This document shows, piece after piece, positions 36,413 through 42,145 of a DNA stretch of 42,145 nucleotides. Every line of letters begins with the position of its first letter. Positions within the stretch are counted from its first letter, which is position 1. The DNA is from Rhizobium sp. Q54 (GTDB lineage: Bacteria > Pseudomonadota > Alphaproteobacteria > Rhizobiales > Xanthobacteraceae). The position numbers and the translations under genes were made by a program. The notes below the pieces were generated by a model, which saw nothing but the letters and a program-made list of their open reading frames with translations, did not search any database and was not told the DNA's origin. The DNA lies in assembly GCA_945861895.1 (NCBI GenBank), contig CAMAWF010000022.1, forward strand, positions 1-42,145. The letters run 5' to 3'.

Positions 36413-39220
36413 TCAGGTCGCGGCCGCTTCCTTCGCCAATCTGGGTTCGGCTTTCGCGGGCGCAAACAGCGCGATCAACGCGCGTTTGATGGCGGCTTGC
36501 CGCGTCGGCGAGGTGATCTGCGCGCCCATCAGATCGGTGACGTAAAACACGTCGACGACGCGTTCGCCGAACGTGGCGACATGGGCGGAAGCGATGTTGA
36601 GGTTGAGTTTCGACAGCGTCGCGGTCAATTCGTAGAGCAATCCGGTGCGGTCGAGCCCGGTGACCTCGACCATGGTGTAGCGGTGGGACCACTGGTTGTT
36701 GATCGCGACCGAGGGCTCGACCGCGAAAGCCTTCAGGCGGCTTTTCGAGGCCGAGCGCTTCGCCACCACCTCGGGCAGCCGCAAAGTGCCGCGCAGCGCC
36801 TTCTCGATCGAGTCGGCGATGCGCGCGGCGCGGCGCGCCTCGTCGTCGTCGAGATCGAACTCGCGCGAGACTGCGATGGTGTCGAGCGCAAGTCCGTCGG
36901 TGGTGGTGTAGATCTGCGCATCGACGATGTTGGCGCCCGCCATCGCACAAGCCCCGGCGATGATCGAGAGCAGCCAGGGATGATCCGGCGCCAGCACGGT
37001 GAGTTCGGTTACGCCGCGCGCGGCGTCGAATCCGACCGCGGTTGAGAGCGTCTTGCCGGATTGTTCGGCCGCGCGGACAAAGTGTGCGTGCTGGAGCTTG
37101 CGCGGCAGATCGACCTTGAGCCAGTAGGCCGGGTAGAGCCGCGCGGCATAGGCTGCAAGCGTCTCGCCCGGCCAATCCTTGAGCGCCTCCTTGAACTCGG
37201 CCTGCGCCATCGCCACGCGCTGCGCGCGATTGACCTCGGAGAAGCCGCCCGTGAGCACCGGCTCGGTCTCGTAATAAAGCGTACGCAATAGTTGCGCCTT
37301 CCAGCCGTTCCACACGCCGGGGCCGACCGCGCGGATGTCGGCGGTGGTCAGAATCGTGAGCAGCTTGAGCCGGTCGAGCGATTGCACCAAAGCTGCAAAG
37401 TTCTCGATGGTCTTGCGGTCGGAGAGATCGCGCGACTGCGCCACGCTCGACATCACCAGATGCTGCTCGATCAGCCAGGCGACGGTGTCGGTCTCGCCGG
37501 GGGAAAATCCGAAACGCGGGCAGAAGCGGCGGGCAATGCGCGCGCCGGCAATCGAATGATCCTCGATCTGGCCTTTGGCGATGTCGTGCAGGAACATCGC
37601 GACGTAAAGAATATTGCGCTGGCTCGGCGATATTTTTCCCATCAATTCGGTGGCGAGCGGAAATTCGTCGTGCCGGCCGCTCTCGATTTCCGCCAGCACG
37701 CCGATGCAACGCAACAGATGCTCGTCCACGGTGTAGTGGTGATACAGGTTGAACTGCATCATCGCGACGACATGCCCGAATGCGGGCACGAATTTTCCCA
37801 GGACGCCGGCCTCGTTCATCCGCCGCAGCACGGTTTCCGGATCGTTCTTCGAGGTCAGAATGTCGAGGAACAGCCGGTTGGCTTCCTCATGCTTGCGCAA
37901 ATCGGCGTCGACCAGCTTGAGCGAACGCGTGATCGCGCGCATGGCGTCGGGGTGGAACGCCAGATTGTGCTTCTGCGCGAGATGAAAGACGCGGATCAGG
38001 TTGACCGGGTCGCGACGGAAGACATCCGCGCGGGCAATGTTGATGCGGTTGTTGTCGACGACAAAATCGCTGGTCTCGGCGAGCGCGCGCTTGCGCGCCG
38101 GGCGAAACTTCGCCATCACGCGGCTGAGCACCGGCACGCTCTTGGCCTGGCGGTCTTCCAGCTCGGCGCACAGGATGGCGGTGAGGTCGCCGACGTCCTT
38201 GGCGACCAGAAAATAATGCTTCATGAAGCGTTCGACGTCCTGCTGGCCGGGATGCTCGGTATAGCCAAGCCGCACCGCGATCTCGCGCTGGATATCGAAC
38301 GACAGCCGCTCCTCGGCGCGGCCGGTGACGAAATGCATGTGGCAGCGCACCGCCCAGAGAAAATCCTCGCAGCGGCGGAATAATTTATATTCCTGCCGGT
38401 CGAACACGCCGCGCTTGATCAACTCGTCGGGCTCGCGCACGCGATAGACATATTTTGCGATCCAGAACAAAGTATGCAGGTCGCGCAGGCCGCCTTTGCC
38501 GTCTTTGACGTTGGGCTCGACCAGATAGCGCGACTGGCCGGCGCGGCGGTGGCGTTCCTCGCGCTCGGCGAGCTTGGCGGCGACGAATTCGCTCGCGCTG
38601 CCCTGCGTCACCTGCTTGTCGAATCGCGTCACCAATTCGTCGAACAGTTTGCGGTCGCCGAGCAGAAACCGCGCCTCCAGGATCGCGGTGCGGATGGTCA
38701 TGTCGGCCTTGGCCTGGCGGATGCATTCGTCGACCGAACGGGTGGCGTGGCCGACCTTGAGCCCGGTGTCCCACAGGCAATAGAGGATCGCCTCGGCGAT
38801 CGATTCTCCCCAGGCGGTCTGCTTGTAGGGCAGCAGAAACAGCAGATCGATGTCGGAGTCGGGCGCCTGTAGCCCGCGGCCGTAGCCGCCGGTGGCGACC
38901 ACCGCCATGTGCTCGGCCTGGGAAGGATTTTGCGACGGATACAAATGCTTGCAGGCGAATTCGAAAACGACGCGGATGATCTCGTCTTCCATGCGGCACA
39001 GCCGCTCGGCGCAGCGGCGGCCGTGACGATCCTTGAGCAGCAATTGCTCGGCTTTGGCGCGCCCGCCGGCGAGCGCCGCCTTGAGCTGCTGTGCCACCGC
39101 CGCACGCAGCTCGCGCTGGTTGCCGGAATGCCGCGCGGCGAGTTTCTCCAACTCGGCGGCGACCGCGCGCATGTCGATCAGTTCCGTGGCGGGGCGGGCG
39201 GCGTGATCGGCGGCAGGCAT
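36413..39220 (-). CDS. glnD: PII uridylyltransferase/uridylyl-removing enzyme
   Basis: The product has 935 residues. It uridylylates and deuridylylates PII proteins in response to glutamine. The nucleotidyltransferase motif GGYGRGLQAPDSDIDLLF is at about 110-128, the HD motif is HDIAKGQIEDH at about 510, and two C-terminal ACT domains begin near LAPDHPWLLSIIAG and VTGLDRTGLLYELTA. Length and domain order are normal for alphaproteobacteria. I chose ATG 39220; a GTG at 39256 is also in frame and neither has a strong ribosome binding site. Confidence 0.96.
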   Translation of the reverse strand: MPAADHAARPATELIDMRAVAAELEKLAARHSGNQRELRAAVAQQLKAALAGGRAKAEQLLLKDRHGRRCAERLCRMEDEIIRVVFEFACKHLYPSQNPSQAEHMAVVATGGYGRGLQAPDSDIDLLFLLPYKQTAWGESIAEAILYCLWDTGLKVGHATRSVDECIRQAKADMTIRTAILEARFLLGDRKLFDELVTRFDKQVTQGSASEFVAAKLAEREERHRRAGQSRYLVEPNVKDGKGGLRDLHTLFWIAKYVYRVREPDELIKRGVFDRQEYKLFRRCEDFLWAVRCHMHFVTGRAEERLSFDIQREIAVRLGYTEHPGQQDVERFMKHYFLVAKDVGDLTAILCAELEDRQAKSVPVLSRVMAKFRPARKRALAETSDFVVDNNRINIARADVFRRDPVNLIRVFHLAQKHNLAFHPDAMRAITRSLKLVDADLRKHEEANRLFLDILTSKNDPETVLRRMNEAGVLGKFVPAFGHVVAMMQFNLYHHYTVDEHLLRCIGVLAEIESGRHDEFPLATELMGKISPSQRNILYVAMFLHDIAKGQIEDHSIAGARIARRFCPRFGFSPGETDTVAWLIEQHLVMSSVAQSRDLSDRKTIENFAALVQSLDRLKLLTILTTADIRAVGPGVWNGWKAQLLRTLYYETEPVLTGGFSEVNRAQRVAMAQAEFKEALKDWPGETLAAYAARLYPAYWLKVDLPRKLQHAHFVRAAEQSGKTLSTAVGFDAARGVTELTVLAPDHPWLLSIIAGACAMAGANIVDAQIYTTTDGLALDTIAVSREFDLDDDEARRAARIADSIEKALRGTLRLPEVVAKRSASKSRLKAFAVEPSVAINNQWSHRYTMVEVTGLDRTGLLYELTATLSKLNLNIASAHVATFGERVVDVFYVTDLMGAQITSPTRQAAIKRALIALFAPAKAEPRLAKEAAAT

Positions 39221-39348
39221 ATGGCATCCGATAGCGGAGCCGCACCGTTGTGTCACCGCCGGCGGGTGAGGAAAACGCCGGAACCGGCATTTGGCCGGTT
39301 ACAGAAAGAAATTTTCTAAAACGAGGAATAAAAGATTATATTATGCGT

Positions 39349-39377
39349 TTGACCGGCCATGATTGCCATCTTATAGA
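39349..39377 (+). promoter_or_regulatory. Sigma70-type promoter of the ABC importer operon
   Basis: TTGACC (39349-39354), exactly 17 nt, and TATAGA (39372-39377) make a good promoter. The predicted start site, about 39383-39385, falls just before the SAM-II aptamer at 39386, as expected for a riboswitch-bearing transcript. Confidence 0.8.
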
Positions 39378-39385
39378 ATAATCAT

Positions 39386-39438
39386 AGCGCCGATTTGAGC
39401 TTGCAGCTTGCGGGCGCTTAAAAAATGCAGCTAAAGCG
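39386..39438 (+). ncRNA. SAM-II (metA) riboswitch
   Basis: The sequence matches the SAM-II aptamer in order and spacing. Stem P1 is AGCGCC (39386-39391) with GGCGCT (39413-39418). The conserved loop start GATTTGAG follows P1, then GCTTGCAGC. After P1 comes TTAAAAAA and then the conserved GCTAAAG (39430-39436). The H-type pseudoknot can form: AGC and TGCA in the loop (39398-39400 and 39402-39405) pair with TGCAGCT (39426-39432), leaving one bulged base. SAM-II binds S-adenosylmethionine and turns down sulfur/methionine genes in alphaproteobacteria. A good promoter lies just upstream. The start codon of the downstream gene is about 115 nt away, which is far for this class. Confidence 0.85.
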
Positions 39439-39552
39439 TGGGGTCTGTCCCCCTCGCAAGGCTGATGGCGGGCCGCAAAAACCCGTCCCCATCAACACGG
39501 TTTTCGCGCGCGCAAGAACGCGAAACAGCCGTCAAAGCGTGTGGAGTAAAAC
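39439..39552 (+). other. Leader between the riboswitch and the ABC binding-protein gene
   Basis: This 114-nt stretch has GGGG-TCTGT-CCCC (39440-39452), then GTTTTCGCG and CGCGAAAC (about 39499-39528), which can form hairpins, and a GGAG ribosome binding site at 39542-39545. A GTG at 39438 opens a frame that overlaps the main gene out of frame; there is no evidence that it is translated. None of the hairpins has a following T-tract. Confidence 0.5.
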
Positions 39553-40530
39553 ATGAGCTTGTTTTCCCGACGTTCGCTGCTGGCGTCCGCGCTGCTTGTC
39601 GGCCTGACGCCGAGCGCAACCTTGTTTGCCGCCGACAATCCGAAAGAAATCCGCATCGATTGGGCGACCTACAATCCGGTCTCCATGCTGCTCAAGGAGA
39701 AGGGCCTGCTGGAAAAGGAATTCGCCAAAGATGGAATCTCCGTCCGCTGGGTGCAGTCGCTCGGCTCCAACAAGGCGCTGGAATTCCTCAACGCCTCCTC
39801 GATCGATTTCGGCTCGACAGCCGGTTCCGCGGCACTGGTCGCCAAGATCAACGGCAACCCGATCAAGGCGATCTATGTCTATTCGCGGCCCGAATGGACT
39901 GCGCTCGTCACCGGCAAGGATTCCAAGATTGCCAAGATCGCCGACCTCAAGGGCAAGCGCGTGGCGGTGACGCGCGGCACCGATCCGCACATCTTCCTGG
40001 TGCGCGCGCTGCAAAGCGTGGGCCTGACCGAAAAAGACATCACGCCGGTGCTGCTCCAGCATCCCGACGGCAAGACCGCGCTCATTCGCGGCGACGTCGA
40101 TGCCTGGGCCGGCCTCGATCCGATGATGGCGGCGGCCGAGGTGCAGGACGGCGCCAGGCTGTTCTATCGCGACAAGCAGGCCAACACCTGGGGCATCCTC
40201 AATGTGCGCGAGGCGTTCCTCAAGGATCATCCCGAATTGGTCAAGCGCGTGCTCGCGGTCTACGAAGAGGCGCGCAAATATTCGCTGAGCCATTACGAGG
40301 AAGAAAAGCGCGTGTTCATCGCCGTCACCAAGCTGCCCGAGGCGGTGGCCGACAAGCAGCTGAAAGAACGCACCGAGTTGACGCATAGCCGCATCGGCGC
40401 AGCGCAACGCGAGTCGATCCTGCAGGCCGGTCTTGCCTTGCAGCAGGCCGGCGTGATCGCCGCCGATGTCAATGTCAAAAAAGTGCTCGACGATCTCATC
40501 GACGACCGCTTCGTGGCGGTGACGCACTAG
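39553..40530 (+). CDS. ABC importer substrate-binding protein (SsuA/TauA/NrtA-like), SAM-II controlled
   Basis: The product has 325 residues. An export signal of about 26 residues contains FSRRSLLAS, which resembles a Tat motif. The mature chain begins ADNPKEIRIDWATYNPVSML and contains GSTAGSAALVA, DLKGKRVAVTRGTDPHIFL and DAWAGLDPMMAAAE, the pattern of the sulfonate/taurine/nitrate binding-protein family. GGAG precedes ATG 39553. The SAM-II riboswitch upstream suggests that the ligand is a sulfur source or methionine precursor rather than nitrate. Permease and ATPase genes follow. Confidence 0.9.
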   Translation: MSLFSRRSLLASALLVGLTPSATLFAADNPKEIRIDWATYNPVSMLLKEKGLLEKEFAKDGISVRWVQSLGSNKALEFLNASSIDFGSTAGSAALVAKINGNPIKAIYVYSRPEWTALVTGKDSKIAKIADLKGKRVAVTRGTDPHIFLVRALQSVGLTEKDITPVLLQHPDGKTALIRGDVDAWAGLDPMMAAAEVQDGARLFYRDKQANTWGILNVREAFLKDHPELVKRVLAVYEEARKYSLSHYEEEKRVFIAVTKLPEAVADKQLKERTELTHSRIGAAQRESILQAGLALQQAGVIAADVNVKKVLDDLIDDRFVAVTH

Positions 40531-40593
40531 CGCTTGATGCCGGACCTGCGCGCGCGTTGCGTGCAGGCGGCCGGTCTGTACCGGGTTAGCGTC

Positions 40594-41442
40594 ATGTCCA
40601 TTGTCGAAATGACCGTCGCCGCCCAAGCCCGCACGGCGGATAGGCCAACGCAGGGCAAGCGCTTGGTGCGTCATGCGCGGCCGGCGCTCGGACTGCTGCT
40701 TCCCGTCAGCCTCGCGGTGGCCTGGGAAATCGCGGTGCGTATTGGAATCTCCGACGGGCGTCTGGTGCCGCCGCCGTCGGTCATTTTCGCCACCTTCGCC
40801 GATCTCGCGCGCACCGGCGAATTGCAGCGCCATGCGCTCGCCACGCTCGCGCGCGTTGCCGCCGGTTTCGGCATCGGCGTTGCGATCGGCACGCTCGCCG
40901 GCGCAATCACCGGCTATTCGGTCTTCATCCACCGCCTGCTCGATCCGAGCTTGCAGGCGTTGCGCGCGATTCCCTCGATCGCCTGGGTGCCGCTGTTTAT
41001 CCTTTGGCTCGGAATTTTCGAGGCCTCGAAAGTCACGCTGATCGCGGTCGGCGTGTTCTTTCCGGTCTATCTCGGCGTCATGGGCGCGGTGATGTCGGTG
41101 GACCGCAAGATCGTCGAGGTCGGGCGCGCGTTCCGTCTTTCCGGCGCCGCCATGGTGCGGCGGATTTTGCTGCCCGCGGTGCTGCCGGCCTATGTCATCG
41201 CGCTGCGCTCGGGCTTGGGGCTGGGCTGGATGTTCGTCGTCGCCGCGGAATTCATGGGCGCCTCCGAGGGCCTCGGCTATCTGCTGGTCGATGGCCAGCA
41301 GCTCGGCAAGCCGGCGCAGATCGTTGCCGCGATCGTTGCGTTTGCCGTGATCGGCAAGACCACCGACTGGATGATTGCCGCGGCGGCGGCGCCGTTGCTG
41401 CGCTGGGAAGATCGCTTCAGCGCGCAAGGCGAGGAGAGCTGA
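40594..41442 (+). CDS. ABC importer permease (SsuC/TauC-like)
   Basis: The product has 282 residues with about six hydrophobic segments. The cytoplasmic loop has SLQALRAIPSIAWVPLFI and later MGASEGLGYLLVDGQQ, the SsuC/TauC/NrtB signature. The start is uncertain: ATG 40594 gives the family-like N-terminus, but the frame is open from 40534 and ATG 40537 or 40609 are possible. It lies about 60 nt after the binding-protein stop and ends 2 nt before the ATPase start. Confidence 0.9.
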   Translation: MSIVEMTVAAQARTADRPTQGKRLVRHARPALGLLLPVSLAVAWEIAVRIGISDGRLVPPPSVIFATFADLARTGELQRHALATLARVAAGFGIGVAIGTLAGAITGYSVFIHRLLDPSLQALRAIPSIAWVPLFILWLGIFEASKVTLIAVGVFFPVYLGVMGAVMSVDRKIVEVGRAFRLSGAAMVRRILLPAVLPAYVIALRSGLGLGWMFVVAAEFMGASEGLGYLLVDGQQLGKPAQIVAAIVAFAVIGKTTDWMIAAAAAPLLRWEDRFSAQGEES

Positions 41443-41444
41443 GC

Positions 41445-42145
41445 ATGCTGGCGCTCGAGCGGGTCGGCAAAACTTACGCCAACGGCGTGCGCGCGGTCGA
41501 TGGCGTCTCGCTTGAAGTGGGCCCGGGCGAAATTCTCGCCATCGTCGGCGGCTCCGGCTGCGGCAAGTCGACGTTGCTGCGGGCGATTTCCGGGCTCGAT
41601 ACGCCGAGCCAGGGCCGCGTCGTGCTCGATGACATTGCGATTGCCGCGCCGCATGAAAAGATCGGCATTATTTTCCAGGAGCCGCGGCTGCTGCCGTGGC
41701 TCAGCGTCGCCGGCAATGTCGGTTTCGGCTTGGAGCGGCGGCGCAAGGCGGAGCGTGACGAACTTGTCGCCAATGCGCTCGCCCGCGTCGGCCTTACCGA
41801 AAAGGCGGGCATGTGGCCGCGCGAACTTTCCGGCGGGCAGGCCCAGCGCGTGGCGATCGCGCGCGCGCTGGTGCCGCGGCCGCAAGTGCTGCTGCTCGAC
41901 GAGCCGTTCTCCGCGCTCGATGCCTTCACCCGCGCCGATTTGCAGGACCATCTGCTCGATCTGTGGGCGGATTCGCGGCCGACGCTTGTTTTGGTCACCC
42001 ACGATGTCGACGAAGCGGTCGTGCTCGCCGACCGCGTCATGGTGATGCGCTCGCGCCCCGGCCGCATCTTCGACGAGATCGCCTGCGAATTGCCGCGCCC
42101 GCGCGACCGCCAATCGGCGAGCTTCGATTTCGCCAAACGGCGCGT
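41445..42145 (+). CDS. ABC importer ATP-binding protein (SsuB/TauB-like), cut by window edge
   Basis: 233 residues are present before the window ends with the frame still open. Walker A is GGSGCGKST, the signature LSGGQAQRVAIARAL, Walker B LLLDEPFSALD, and the switch histidine is in VTHDVDEAV. GAGGAGA at 41431-41437 precedes ATG 41445. It completes the binding protein-permease-ATPase set typical of SsuABC-like importers. Only the last residues are missing, judging from the family length of about 240-260. Confidence 0.93.
   Translation, partial: MLALERVGKTYANGVRAVDGVSLEVGPGEILAIVGGSGCGKSTLLRAISGLDTPSQGRVVLDDIAIAAPHEKIGIIFQEPRLLPWLSVAGNVGFGLERRRKAERDELVANALARVGLTEKAGMWPRELSGGQAQRVAIARALVPRPQVLLLDEPFSALDAFTRADLQDHLLDLWADSRPTLVLVTHDVDEAVVLADRVMVMRSRPGRIFDEIACELPRPRDRQSASFDFAKRR

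Noticed and set aside
39438-40388. 316-residue frame overlapping the ABC binding-protein gene
   Set aside because: It is out of frame with the well-supported binding protein and shows Arg/Gly/Ala-rich shadow composition; only its first codons, in the leader, could matter.
39553-42145. Nitrate importer (NrtABC)
   Set aside because: Family motifs cannot separate nitrate from sulfonate systems, but the SAM-II riboswitch points to sulfur or methionine metabolism.

Overview
The window looks like a chromosomal segment from a high-GC alphaproteobacterium of the order Rhizobiales, probably near Bradyrhizobium, Pseudolabrys or other Xanthobacteraceae. This rests on the rpsT-dnaA-dnaN-recF-gyrB block, the RegB/RegA redox two-component pair, palindromic intergenic repeats of the Bradyrhizobium type, a PhaZ-type PHB depolymerase, and a SAM-II riboswitch, a class typical of alphaproteobacteria. 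Most genes are intact housekeeping or general metabolic genes. The clearest mobile-element trace is the tail of an IS630-family transposase at the left edge.

Layout. 1-2.6 kb: IS630 tail, a membrane-anchored hypothetical, a secreted metallo-beta-lactamase-fold protein and a small hypothetical. 2.7-5.7 kb: a Rieske oxygenase alpha subunit followed by a glutamine-synthetase-like ligase, separated by a palindromic repeat. 5.7-13.7 kb: gyrB, recF, dnaN, dnaA and rpsT, all on the minus strand, with a 1.1 kb gene-free gap between dnaA and rpsT. 13.8-17 kb: a DapA-family aldolase and the fused malic enzyme/phosphotransacetylase. 17.1-19.2 kb: a small membrane protein with an overlapping leader ORF, msrA, and a polysaccharide-export lipoprotein. 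19.3-23.3 kb: dienelactone hydrolase, luciferase-like monooxygenase, a trypsin/PDZ protein that has lost its catalytic triad, an orphan TctC-type binding protein, and tRNA-Arg(CCG). 23.5-27.3 kb: HU, glutaryl-CoA dehydrogenase, a KynB-like hydrolase and a secreted vWA protein. 27.5-31.2 kb: RegA/RegB, and a divergent ABC-2 exporter. 31.4-35.7 kb: PHB depolymerase, a YgjP-like metallopeptidase and PBP1A. 36-39.2 kb: a tiny lysine-rich secreted protein and glnD. 39.3 kb to the end: an SsuABC-like ABC importer whose last gene runs off the window.

The most notable signal is in the leader of that importer. A good sigma70 promoter (TTGACC, 17 nt, TATAGA) ends about 8 nt before a sequence matching the SAM-II (metA) riboswitch in stem, conserved loop, A-rich linker and GCUAAAG core. 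This suggests that an importer classed by homology as sulfonate/taurine/nitrate-like is controlled by S-adenosylmethionine, and so probably feeds methionine or organosulfur supply. The aptamer sits over 100 nt before the start codon, unlike the usual compact SAM-II arrangement.

Other regulatory signals read directly from the sequence are a perfect 15-nt TGC-rich palindrome just before phaZ that fits the PhaR operator pattern, a TTAA-N7-TTAA CtrA-type box before the PBP1A gene, an eight-codon leader ORF overlapping a membrane protein start, and a perfect hairpin that covers the ribosome binding site of the KynB-like hydrolase. No function was verified by search; family calls come from motifs and recall.
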